This document shows, piece by piece, positions 8,309 through 16,850 of a DNA stretch of 64,000 bases (positions within the stretch are counted from its first letter, which is position 1; every line of letters starts with the position of its first letter). The stretch covers positions 56,209-120,208 of the forward strand of contig JABLXU010000011.1 in the NCBI GenBank assembly GCA_013177805.1. Direction: 5' to 3'. The position numbers and the translations under genes are program-made. Source of the stretch: Candidatus Omnitrophota bacterium. Its GTDB lineage: Bacteria > Hinthialibacterota > Hinthialibacteria > Hinthialibacterales > Hinthialibacteraceae. The notes under the pieces are model-generated. The model searched no databases and was not told the origin of the DNA. It saw only the letters and a program-made list of their open reading frames with translations.

Positions 8309-9250
8309 CTAGCCCAAATCTTTGCCCAGGGCTTGGGGGGCGCGCATGGTTTGCCGGCCGCACGAGAGGACGAGCAACGCCAACAGAAACGGAAACGCCA
8401 GCAGCAGCCTGGAGGGCAGCGCGGGCCAGGCTCCTTGCAGCCGTTCAGCCAACGCTTCCGCGCACCCGAAAAAGAGGCAAATGGCCGCCGCGCGGCCGGG
8501 ACGCCAGCCGCTGCAGATCAAAATCGCGAGTGCCACGAATCCCCGCCCATTGGTCATGCCCGTGCTGAACTGACTGATGTCGCTGAGCGAGAGTTGCACG
8601 CCGCCCAATCCCGCCAGCGCGCCGCTGAGGATCACCGCCGGGTAACGGTACGCGTTCACCCGCACGCCCGCCGCCGCCGCCACCCGGGGATCCTCCCCGC
8701 ATGCCCGCAGGCGCAAGCCGAAACGGGTCCGGTAGAATACCATCAGAGTGACCAGCCACACGCCCGCGAGCGCGACGTGCAACATCGAGAGGGGAAACAG
8801 CAATTCGTTCAATCCGGGAACGGTGAAAGGAGCGGCCGTGATGGCGGGCAGTTTAGGCACCTCGGGCGAATTGCCCCGCGCCTCGAAAATTTGGAAAAGC
8901 AAAAATCCGGTCAGGCCCATCGCGATCAGATTGATCCCCATGCCGGAGACGATCTGGTCCGCCCGGCCGCGGAGGCACACCCCCGCGTGCAGTCCTCCCG
9001 CCAGGCCGCCGCCTGCCGCTCCCGCCGCCAGGCCCCACCAGGGATTGCCGGTCAGGCCGGACACCGCCACGGCGCAAAACGCCCCGGTCAGCATCATGCC
9101 TTCCAAGCCGATGTTGACGATGCCCGAGCGCTCGCTGAATGCTCCGCCCAGCGCGGCCCACAACAGGGGAGCGCCTTTCAGAAAGCCGGCGTGGAGCAGC
9201 AACGCCAGCTCGTGACTCAGCCAAGGAAGAATCCAATCGAATTCATTCAT
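8309..9250 (-). CDS. BMP-type (nucleoside) ABC importer permease, second subunit
   Basis: A 313-residue integral membrane protein of the BPD_transp_2 family (as in RbsC, and NupQ/YufQ of nucleoside importers). It shows 8-10 hydrophobic segments and the family motif ERSGIVNIGLEGMMLTGAF near residues 40-58, which couples to the ATPase, plus RACGEDPRVAAAAGV in the cytoplasmic loop. It is the last gene of the four-gene importer and its start overlaps the stop of the upstream permease by 8 bases, implying translational coupling. In this family two different permeases form the channel together. A nucleoside substrate is inferred from the partner binding protein, not proven. Confidence 0.92.
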   Translation of the reverse strand: MNEFDWILPWLSHELALLLHAGFLKGAPLLWAALGGAFSERSGIVNIGLEGMMLTGAFCAVAVSGLTGNPWWGLAAGAAGGGLAGGLHAGVCLRGRADQIVSGMGINLIAMGLTGFLLFQIFEARGNSPEVPKLPAITAAPFTVPGLNELLFPLSMLHVALAGVWLVTLMVFYRTRFGLRLRACGEDPRVAAAAGVRVNAYRYPAVILSGALAGLGGVQLSLSDISQFSTGMTNGRGFVALAILICSGWRPGRAAAICLFFGCAEALAERLQGAWPALPSRLLLAFPFLLALLVLSCGRQTMRAPQALGKDLG

Positions 9251-10247
9251 GGGACCGCATCCGGGTAAAGAGGGCGATGCAAAGAATCAGCAAGCCTTCC
9301 AGAAGGAAGACCATCTCCCGGGGAACGTTCCAATCGAGTTGCAAAGCGCGGTCGCCCGCCCGCAGGGTGGCGATGAGCAACGCCGCCGGAATGGTGGCCC
9401 ACGGCTCGCCCAGGCCCAAAAAGGCCACCGCGATGCCGTCGAATCCATACCCGCCGCCGAAGCGCGCGTAGAGGGTGTAGTCGATGCCCGTGACCTGCAA
9501 CGCACCCGCCAGCCCCGCGCAACCGCCGCCCACCCACATCGCGCGCTGGTGGATCCGGGGCACCGCGATTCCCGCATAAGCCGCCGCCGTGGGATTCTCC
9601 CCCACCGCGCGGAGATGGAAACCGAACCAGGTGCGGTACAGCATCCCGCTGAGGCCCGCCGCCAGGCCGATGGAGACGAGAATCCCCGCCGTCAGTTGCG
9701 CCGCGCCCTGCGTGTACAGCAAGGGAAACCGGGCGGAGCCGGCGATCATCGCCGTGCGGCTGCTTCCCGGTCCGGCGTTCAGAACGCCCAGCGTCAGTTC
9801 GTTCACCACTTGAAAGGCGATGAAGTTGAGCATGATGGTGGTGATGACTTCGTGAATCCCCCGCCGCGATTTCAGACCAGCCGCAAGGCCCCCCCATAAC
9901 GCCCCGCCAAGACACCCGGCGGCAACACACAAAACCCCGTGCAGCGGCCCCAAGGCATTCCACGGTTGGACACCCAAGGCCACGGCCGCCAACGCGCCCA
10001 TGGACAACTGACCCTCGCCGCCGATGTTGAACAATCCCGCGCGGTAGGGCAACGCCACCGCCAGGCCGGTCAGGATGAGCAGCGTGGCCTTGGTTCCCAG
10101 CAAGATCAATCCCGTGGGGGAACCCCAGGCGCTGGTGATCAGCGCCATGAATACCCGCGCGGGCGGATAGCCGTTGATCCACAAGAACAGCGACAGCAGG
10201 AGGAGGGCCATGCCCATCGCCAGGATCAGGGAACTGAGTCGCTTCAT
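9243..10247 (-). CDS. BMP-type (nucleoside) ABC importer permease, first subunit
   Basis: A 334-residue permease of the NupP/YufP type (BPD_transp_2). The coupling motif YRAGLFNIGGEGQLSMGAL and the loop RAVGENPTAAAYAGI are plain. The start is ambiguous: ATGs at 10271 and 10268 would overlap the ATPase stop (ATGA), but the ATG at 10247 (MKRLSSL) has a strong ribosome site GGAGGAGG six bases upstream and starts directly before the first membrane helix, so it is preferred. Its 3' end overlaps the next permease by 8 bases. Longer upstream in-frame starts lie inside the ATPase gene and are not credible. Confidence 0.9.
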   Translation of the reverse strand: MKRLSSLILAMGMALLLLSLFLWINGYPPARVFMALITSAWGSPTGLILLGTKATLLILTGLAVALPYRAGLFNIGGEGQLSMGALAAVALGVQPWNALGPLHGVLCVAAGCLGGALWGGLAAGLKSRRGIHEVITTIMLNFIAFQVVNELTLGVLNAGPGSSRTAMIAGSARFPLLYTQGAAQLTAGILVSIGLAAGLSGMLYRTWFGFHLRAVGENPTAAAYAGIAVPRIHQRAMWVGGGCAGLAGALQVTGIDYTLYARFGGGYGFDGIAVAFLGLGEPWATIPAALLIATLRAGDRALQLDWNVPREMVFLLEGLLILCIALFTRMRSHE

Positions 10248-10267
10248 GCGCATCCTCCTCCAGCGCA

Positions 10268-11803
10268 TCATAAGGCTCCCGCCATGGCCAGGCCCAATTC
10301 CTGGACGGTCCATTCTTCCGCCGGCCGCGTTTCCACAATCCCGCCCCGGTACAGGACCGCGATCCGGTGACAGAGCCGAAACAACTCGGACCATTCCGAG
10401 GAAAACAAGATCATGCCCGCGCCCTGGCGGCATTGCTGGATCAGCCGTTCCCGGACGAAACGCGCGGCCCGGATGTCCAGCCCCCGGGTAGGATCATGGG
10501 CGATGATCAATCCAGGATTGGCAAGGAATTCCCGCGAGACCACTAACCGCTGCTGATGCCCGCCGGACAGCTGACCAGCGGGCGCGTCCAGGGAGGGCGT
10601 CTGGATGAGATAGCGGGCGGCGCAGTCCGCGGCCACGGCGCGCGCTTGTTGGCGGGGCAGCCGGAACGAACGGCCGGAGGTGAACGCGGCTAAATTGAGC
10701 AGGTAATTTTCCGCGAAAGAAAACTGGGGCAACAGCGCGCGCCCGCGCCGGTCCTGCGGGATATAGGCGATTCCCGCGCCGCGCCGCCGGGCCACGCTCC
10801 AGGACGTGATATCTTGCTCCTGGTAGAGGATCTTGCCGCCGGCAGGTGGACGAATCCCCAGCATGGCGTCGATCCACTCTTCCTGCCCGTTGCCGGCCAC
10901 GCCCGCCACGCCCACGATCTCCCGCTGCAAGACGTACAGGTCGATGGGCACGCGTTCCGGGGCCTTGCGCGCGGGAAGATCCAGCAGCAGGCCCCGGCAT
11001 TCAAACAAGGGAGCGCCAGGCCAAGGCCGCTCGTATTGTTCCTCCGGCAGCGATTCGCCCACCAGGGCCGTGGCGAGGGAGTCCAGGCTGGTCCGGTTCA
11101 TGAGCTGGTGATACACGACTTGCCCCTTGCGCAGGACGGTGACGGTATCGGCCACCCGCTCCACTTCCGGCAGCCGGTGGGTGATGAGCAGGACCGCGAT
11201 CCCCTGGTCCCGCAGCCGGATCAGGGTTTCCAGAAATTGGTCGATTTCACTGGAGACCAATGCCGCCGTGGGTTCGTCGAACAGCAGGATCCGCGCCTGG
11301 CGGTACAACACCTTGGCGATTTCCACCTGTTGCTGAATTCCCACCGGCAGCCCGCCCACACGGGTGCGCCAAGGCAGTTCCAGGCCGTAGGATTTCAGCC
11401 AGGCCTGGACTTCTTTCTCCGCCCGGCGGCGTTGCAGCCAAGACCCCCAATGGATTTCCTGGCCCAGCAGAATATTCTCCAGCACCGTGAACGCCGGGAT
11501 CAGCGAAAAATGTTGCTGCACCAGTCCCACACCCCGGCGGATGGCGTCGCGGGGATCGCGCAGACGCACGGTTTGGCCATCGATTTCGAGAGTCCCGCTG
11601 TCCGGGGCGAGCAGGCCGGCGCAGATCGAGACCAGAGTCGATTTCCCCGCGCCGTTTTCTCCTACCAGGGCGTGAATCCGCCCGTAGCGGAGGGTGAGGT
11701 CCACCTGGTGGTTGGCCTGAACCGCGCCGAACGATTTGCAGATTCCCCGGGCGCGCAGGGCGGGATACGCGCGCGGCTGGTAAGCCAGGTATGAGGAACG
11801 CAT
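10268..11803 (-). CDS. BMP-type (nucleoside) ABC importer ATPase, two nucleotide-binding domains
   Basis: A 511-residue fused double ATPase like NupO/YufO or MglA, which drives the two permeases from the cytoplasmic face. The first domain has Walker A GENGAGKST, a weak signature (VGGLPVGIQQQVEIA) and Walker B ILLFDEPTAAL. The second has a degenerate Walker A (VAGNGQEEW), a canonical signature LSGGHQQR and LIIAHDPTRGLD in place of a standard Walker B Glu. Such asymmetry is usual in this family, where one ATP site is catalytically weak. It lies 52 bases after the binding-protein gene and its stop touches possible starts of the permease gene. Confidence 0.93.
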   Translation of the reverse strand: MRSSYLAYQPRAYPALRARGICKSFGAVQANHQVDLTLRYGRIHALVGENGAGKSTLVSICAGLLAPDSGTLEIDGQTVRLRDPRDAIRRGVGLVQQHFSLIPAFTVLENILLGQEIHWGSWLQRRRAEKEVQAWLKSYGLELPWRTRVGGLPVGIQQQVEIAKVLYRQARILLFDEPTAALVSSEIDQFLETLIRLRDQGIAVLLITHRLPEVERVADTVTVLRKGQVVYHQLMNRTSLDSLATALVGESLPEEQYERPWPGAPLFECRGLLLDLPARKAPERVPIDLYVLQREIVGVAGVAGNGQEEWIDAMLGIRPPAGGKILYQEQDITSWSVARRRGAGIAYIPQDRRGRALLPQFSFAENYLLNLAAFTSGRSFRLPRQQARAVAADCAARYLIQTPSLDAPAGQLSGGHQQRLVVSREFLANPGLIIAHDPTRGLDIRAARFVRERLIQQCRQGAGMILFSSEWSELFRLCHRIAVLYRGGIVETRPAEEWTVQELGLAMAGAL

Positions 11804-11855
11804 GTGTTTTCTCTCCGCGTCCTCCGCGTCTCGGCGGTAAAATTCCGTTCGGCGT

Positions 11856-12923
11856 CTATTCCACGGCGGGCGGATTGAATGTCTCCAGTTCCGCGTAGGT
11901 TTTGGGCACGGTGATTTTTCCCGAGACGATCGCCGCGCGCGCCCGTTGCACCGCCGCCAGGGCTTCTTCCGGGACGCAGGACCGGGTATGCCGCATGTCC
12001 GTCAGTCCCACCGCGCCGTCCTTCAAGCCAGCCGTGTAAATGCCGCCTTGGAATTTCCCCTCATACGCGGCCACGATCTGGTCCGCCACAATTTGGTCCA
12101 TGCGCTTGAGCACGCTAGTCAGAATCTTGCCTGGCGCGAGGTCGTCCTGGTCGATATCCACGCCGATGGCGAACACCCGGCCCGGCTGGTCTTTCACCGC
12201 CTCAATCACCCCCAAACCGCTGTTGCCCGCCAGTTGGAACAAGATGTCCGCGTTTTGATTGAGCAGCGACAGGGCGATGGATTTCGCCTTCACCGGATCG
12301 TCGAAACTCCCGATGGTGGTGGAGAGGATGCGGACTTCCCGGCTTCGCATCCGGCCGCCGGTCAGGAAGCCCGCGCGGAATCCCGCCGCGAAGGCCTCCA
12401 CGGGCGGGATGTCCATCCCCGGGATGATGCCCGCCACGCCGGTTTGGGTGACATACGCCGAGAGCAGCCCGGCCAGGAAGGCGGCCTCGTTGGCGTGAAA
12501 ATCGAAGCTGGCGATGTTCGCCCCCTGCACCTGCCCGTCGATGAAGATGTACCGCGTGGCGGGATTGTAGCGCGCCACCTGCTCCACCGCGTCCGCGATC
12601 AGGAAGCCCAGCGCGATCACCACATCCGCCCGCTCCGAGGCCGTGTTCAGGTTGGCGATGTAATCGGTCTGCTCTTCCGACTCGATGAACTTGACTTCGA
12701 TCCGCTTCCCCTGTTCCGCCAGCCGCCGCTGGGCTTCCAGGCATCCCGCCCAGCCCGAGTCGTTGAAGCCCTTGTCCCCCAGGCCGCCCACGTCGGTGAT
12801 CAGGATGGCGGTAAAGTCCCGCGCGTGCTCCGAATGGGAAGGCGTGTGTTCCGAACACCCCAGGGACGCTACAAGGGCCAAGAAAGCCACGCCGGGCCAT
12901 CCGGAGATTCCAATGGATTTCAT
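11856..12923 (-). CDS. BMP/PnrA-family substrate-binding lipoprotein of ABC importer
   Basis: A 355-residue periplasmic binding protein of the BMP family (PnrA, BmpA, NupN), which captures purine nucleosides or related compounds for import. The N-terminus is a lipoprotein-like signal ending SLGC at Cys23; Ser at -3 and Leu at -2 make the lipobox unusual. Family hallmarks are ITDVGGLGDKGFNDSGW near residue 43, IFIDGQVQGANIASFDFHANEAAFLAG, and GVDIDQDDLAPGKILTSVLK. It is the first gene of the four-gene importer and presumably the most expressed. The first position, and the set of two permeases and one double ATPase, fit a complete transporter. Confidence 0.93.
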   Translation of the reverse strand: MKSIGISGWPGVAFLALVASLGCSEHTPSHSEHARDFTAILITDVGGLGDKGFNDSGWAGCLEAQRRLAEQGKRIEVKFIESEEQTDYIANLNTASERADVVIALGFLIADAVEQVARYNPATRYIFIDGQVQGANIASFDFHANEAAFLAGLLSAYVTQTGVAGIIPGMDIPPVEAFAAGFRAGFLTGGRMRSREVRILSTTIGSFDDPVKAKSIALSLLNQNADILFQLAGNSGLGVIEAVKDQPGRVFAIGVDIDQDDLAPGKILTSVLKRMDQIVADQIVAAYEGKFQGGIYTAGLKDGAVGLTDMRHTRSCVPEEALAAVQRARAAIVSGKITVPKTYAELETFNPPAVE

Positions 12924-13238
12924 TCCGTCTTACTCCCGCTGGTTGGATTCATTCGGTTTCCGCCCGCCGATTCCATGAAAAGATCGATTGTTAACCCGGA
13001 GGGGCACGATGACAGAAAAAGGTTGAATTTCCCACATGGCAAGCAACCCTCATCCGGTCCCTTATTCAGAGGAAGAGGGGACCGGTGCGGCTCACTCCCT
13101 CCCGTCGAAACGATATCCGGACGTGCGTTCGGAAAAAAGGATGCCCGCATGGGAAGAACCTTTTTTAGAACGAATGCTCTATTCCACCACCCTGATTCGT
13201 ATGATACAGTAAGCCCATCCTATTCCGCGAGGCATATC
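12924..13238. other. Divergent intergenic region, importer / tricorn protease
   Basis: This 315-base gap must carry the promoters of both divergent genes. It contains one copy of the dispersed palindromic repeat (13047-13086). TATGAT at 13200-13205 could be a -10 box for the protease gene, but no good -35 box stands 16-18 bases upstream. No riboswitch-like structure was recognised upstream of the importer. Confidence 0.5.
13047..13086. repeat. Dispersed GC-rich palindromic repeat
   Basis: Reads ACCCTCATCCGGTCCCTTAT then AGAGGAAGAGGGGACCGG; the inner arms GGTCCC/GGGGACC and outer parts follow the family plan. Confidence 0.55.
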
Positions 13239-16200
13239 ATGCAAAAATCCCATGTTCTCTCCTGCTTGATGTGTGCCTGGTTCCTTTTCATTGCCTGGAT
13301 TCCAATCCCGTGTCCCGCTGCAACCGATGAGACCTTGTTCCTCACCAGCCCCGCGGTCACTACGGACAAAGTGGCTTTCGTTTACGCCAACGACCTATGG
13401 ATCGCCGGCCGCGATGGCGGCGAGGCCCGGCGGTTGACGGTCAATCCCGGGATGGAGTCCAATCCCTGGTTCTCGCCGGATGGGCAAACCATCGCCTTTT
13501 CCGGCGACTACGACGGCAACACGGATGTCTTCGTCATCCCCAGCGCCGGCGGCAATCCCACGCGGCTGACCTATCATCCCGGGGCGGACACGGTTCTGGG
13601 ATGGACGCCGGACGGGCAGCGGATTTTATTTCTCTCCGGCCGCGACAGCGCCACCATGCCGCGGTTCTTTACGGTTTCCCGGGACGGCGGTTTTCCCGAA
13701 CCGCTGCCTATTCCCGCGGGGTTTGAAGGCTCGTATTCTCCCGACGGCCGCTTTCTGGCCTACAATCCCGTGCGGCATTTGTTTGGATATTGGAAACGGT
13801 ACCGGGGCGGGCAGATGGGCCGGATCTGGATCTTCAACCTGCAGACGCACGACTATACGGAGATTCCCCCGGAGAAATCCAATAACGTCAATCCCCTGTG
13901 GATCGGGGAGACGGTGTATTTCTTGTCCGACCGCAACCATACGATGAACTTGTTCGCGTATGACACGAAAACGCAGACCGTCACCCAGGTGACCTGGTTC
14001 ACGGATTTCGATATTGAAAAGGCCTCGTCGGGGGATGGCGTCATTGCGCTCGAACAGGGCGGCCGGCTGCACATTTACAATCCCGCCGACAAGTCGCTGA
14101 AGACGCTGAAAATCAAGGTTCATGCCGATCTGCCCCACTCACGCCCGCATTTCGCGAAAGTGGTGGATCTGATCCAAAACGCGGATGTGTCGCCGACCGG
14201 CAAGCGCGCCGTGTTCGAAGCGCGGGGCGATATTTTCACCGTTCCGGTGGAAAAGGGCGATATCCGGAACCTCACCCGCACGCCTGGCGTGCATGAGCGC
14301 TTCCCGTCCTGGTCACCCGACGGCAAGTGGATCGCCTATTTTTCCGACGCGGGCGGCGAGTATCAATTGATGATCCGCGAGCAGGACGGCCTGAAGGAAC
14401 CCACGGTCATCCCCTTGGGCGGCCCCACGTTCTTCTATTCACCCAAGTGGTCTCCCGACAGCAAAAAGTTGGTCTATACCGATAAACGCTTGAATCTGTT
14501 TTACATCGACGTCGAGAAGAAAGAGCCGGTGTTGATCGACACCGACACCTACGACCACCCCGACCGCAGCCTGGACCCGGTCTGGGCGCCCGACAGCCGC
14601 TGGATCACTTATGCCAAGCGGCTCGACAACCACCTGCGCGCCGTATTCGTGTATGACCTCGAAACCAACAGCAAACGGCAGATCACGGACGGCATGAGCG
14701 ATTGCACATCGCCCTGTTTTAGCCGGGACGGAAAGTATCTGTATTTCGGCGCCAGCACCAGCGTGGCGCTGACCGTGGGGTGGCTGGATCTCACCAGCTG
14801 GGAGCGCCCGGTCCGGCGTCATTTGTATCTCGTGGTGCTGAACGCGAAAGATCCCTCGCCCTTTGCCCCCGAGAGCGATGAAGAACCAGCGAAGGAAGCC
14901 GCCGGCGAAATCAAACCGGCCACGGCGGAGATCGAGGCCGCCACGGATGACATCCAGACCGCCACAGCCGGGATTCAAGATGCCTCGCCGGAGGAATCCA
15001 AGAAGGAAGAGGGGAAGGAGCCCCCCATCAAGGTCACGATCAATTTCGAAAACCTGGATCAGCGTATCCTGGCCTTGCCGGTTCCGGAATTGACCTTTAC
15101 GAGCGGTTCCGCGGACGCGGCGGCGAAATCCATCCAAACCGCCGCGGAAGGCAAAGTCTTCTACTTGGAAGAAAATCGGGGCCAGTCCGGTTTCAAACTC
15201 AAGCGCTTTGACATGAAGGAGCGCAAGAGTGAGGATTTTCTGGACGCCGTGAATGGTTACCGGGTCAGCCAAGATGGGAAAACCCTTCTTTACCAAGCGC
15301 CTGGCAACAAGTGGGCCATTGTGAAAACCGAGGGCCAACCCAAGCCCGAGGACGGCGTGTTGAAACTCGACCGTCTGGAAATGCAGGTCGATCCCCAGGC
15401 CGAATGGGCGCAGATCTTCGAGGAGTTCTGGCGCATCGAGCGCGATTTCCTCTACGCGCCCAACATGCACGGCGCGGATTGGGCCGCCATCCGCGAGAAA
15501 TACCGCCCCTTCCTGAAATACGTCGGCCACCGCGGTGATTTGAATTCCCTCATCGGCATGATGATGGGCGAATTGGTGCTGGGCCATATGTTTGTCGGCG
15601 GCGGAGACCAACCGGAAACCCGGCCGGTGTCCGTCGGCCTGCTGGGAGCGGATTATGAAATCGTGGATGGGTATTACCGCTTTAAGAAGATTTACGATGG
15701 CGAGAATTGGAATCCCGACTTGCGCGCCCCGCTGACCGCGCCGGGTGTAAATGTAAAGGAAGGCGATTACCTGCTGGCGGTCGACGGCCGGCCGCTGAAG
15801 GCCCCCACCAATATTTACAGCCTGTTCGAAAACACGGTGGACCGGCAAACCGTCCTGACGGTTCACCCGTCTCCCCACATCGAGGAAGCCACGCGGGTCA
15901 CGGTGGTGCCCATCGGCAGTGAGGGCGGCCTGCGTTTCCGCGCCTGGGTGGAGGGGAACCGGAAAAAGGTCGAGGAACTCTCCGGTGGGAAAGCCGCGTA
16001 CGTGTACCTGCCGAATACCGCCCGGGCCGGATATGAGTATTTCAACCGCTATTATTTCGCCCAGCTCGACCGCCAAGCGGTAATCATCGATGAGCGCTTC
16101 AACGGCGGGGGATTCGTGGCCGATTACGTGATCGATTTTCTGAACCGGCCCTTGCTCAGCTACTGGGCGACGCGCGAGGGGAAGATGTTTAAAACCCCCC

Positions 16201-16595
16201 TCGCGGTGATCGACGGCCCCCGGGCCATGGTCATCAACGAATTCGCGGGTTCCGGCGGGGATTTTCTGCCCATGGCCTTCCGCCGCCGGGGATTGGGCCC
16301 GCTGGTCGGCAAGACCACCTGGGGCGGTTTGGTGGGGATCTACGATTATCCGAATCTGATCGACGGCGGCCGGGTCACGGCGCCGCGCGTGGCCATTGTC
16401 AGCCCCAACGGCGAGTGGGAGGTGGAAAACGTGGGTGTCAGTCCGGATATCGATGTGGAAATGGACCCCAAGTTGTGCATTCAGGGCCACGATCCCCAAT
16501 TGGAGAAGGCGGTCGAGGTGGTTTTGCAGGAACTGGCCAAGAATCCGCCGCGCGCCACGCCCCCCATGCCGCCTTATCCCAACCGGGTGAAATGA
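13239..16595 (+). CDS. Tricorn-like S41 protease with beta-propeller
   Basis: An 1118-residue exported homologue of the archaeal tricorn protease, which cuts oligopeptides to di- and tripeptides. After a signal peptide (to about residue 28) come TolB/WD-like propeller repeats (LWIAGRDGGEARRLTVNPG, WSPDGKWIAYFSD), a PDZ-like region, and a C-terminal S41 serine-protease core. The nucleophile is Ser1005 in EFAGSGGDFLP; the Glu in VENVGVSPD matches the charge-relay position. His783 in VLGHMF occupies the catalytic His site, but the preceding residue is Gly where tricorn has Ser. A low-complexity Glu/Ala/Lys insert at about 545-600 is unusual. ATG 13239 follows CGAGG at 13228-13232 and starts the signal peptide; an open frame continues upstream antisense to the importer gene. 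Confidence 0.88.
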   Translation: MQKSHVLSCLMCAWFLFIAWIPIPCPAATDETLFLTSPAVTTDKVAFVYANDLWIAGRDGGEARRLTVNPGMESNPWFSPDGQTIAFSGDYDGNTDVFVIPSAGGNPTRLTYHPGADTVLGWTPDGQRILFLSGRDSATMPRFFTVSRDGGFPEPLPIPAGFEGSYSPDGRFLAYNPVRHLFGYWKRYRGGQMGRIWIFNLQTHDYTEIPPEKSNNVNPLWIGETVYFLSDRNHTMNLFAYDTKTQTVTQVTWFTDFDIEKASSGDGVIALEQGGRLHIYNPADKSLKTLKIKVHADLPHSRPHFAKVVDLIQNADVSPTGKRAVFEARGDIFTVPVEKGDIRNLTRTPGVHERFPSWSPDGKWIAYFSDAGGEYQLMIREQDGLKEPTVIPLGGPTFFYSPKWSPDSKKLVYTDKRLNLFYIDVEKKEPVLIDTDTYDHPDRSLDPVWAPDSRWITYAKRLDNHLRAVFVYDLETNSKRQITDGMSDCTSPCFSRDGKYLYFGASTSVALTVGWLDLTSWERPVRRHLYLVVLNAKDPSPFAPESDEEPAKEAAGEIKPATAEIEAATDDIQTATAGIQDASPEESKKEEGKEPPIKVTINFENLDQRILALPVPELTFTSGSADAAAKSIQTAAEGKVFYLEENRGQSGFKLKRFDMKERKSEDFLDAVNGYRVSQDGKTLLYQAPGNKWAIVKTEGQPKPEDGVLKLDRLEMQVDPQAEWAQIFEEFWRIERDFLYAPNMHGADWAAIREKYRPFLKYVGHRGDLNSLIGMMMGELVLGHMFVGGGDQPETRPVSVGLLGADYEIVDGYYRFKKIYDGENWNPDLRAPLTAPGVNVKEGDYLLAVDGRPLKAPTNIYSLFENTVDRQTVLTVHPSPHIEEATRVTVVPIGSEGGLRFRAWVEGNRKKVEELSGGKAAYVYLPNTARAGYEYFNRYYFAQLDRQAVIIDERFNGGGFVADYVIDFLNRPLLSYWATREGKMFKTPLAVIDGPRAMVINEFAGSGGDFLPMAFRRRGLGPLVGKTTWGGLVGIYDYPNLIDGGRVTAPRVAIVSPNGEWEVENVGVSPDIDVEMDPKLCIQGHDPQLEKAVEVVLQELAKNPPRATPPMPPYPNRVK

Positions 16596-16814
16596 ATGGC
16601 GGGTGGAAAAAGGGAAAGAAATTATCCCGTTCCAAAGAAGGGCAATAAATCATTCCAATCTTACAGACGAAGAAGACGTGGCCTCGTTCCCGCCTCAAAT
16701 AACACCTTTTACAATGTTTTTAAGCCAAAATCCTTTCTGAAGCCGAATGACTTGATGTGTGCGGGATGGAAAGAAATCCGGCCTGTGGTTGACCCCATGT
16801 TGGATTTCATTTTT

Positions 16815-16841
16815 TTGAATGGTCACAAAAATTATTATAAT
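16815..16841 (+). promoter_or_regulatory. Possible promoter of the metal-efflux operon
   Basis: TTGAAT (16815-16820) and a perfect TATAAT (16836-16841) with a 15-base spacer, in an AT-rich patch. A transcript from it would start at about 16848, giving almost no leader before the ATG at 16851. Confidence 0.4.
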
Positions 16842-16850
16842 CAAGAAACA

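Noticed and set aside
11946..13238. In-frame upstream extension of the tricorn protease gene by 431 codons
   Set aside because: It runs antisense to the BMP lipoprotein gene and through a repeat; the true gene begins with a signal peptide and ribosome site at 13239.
14439..16499. 686-codon minus-strand frame inside the tricorn gene
   Set aside because: The plus strand encodes a clear protease; the antisense frame has no homologous features and arises from codon bias.
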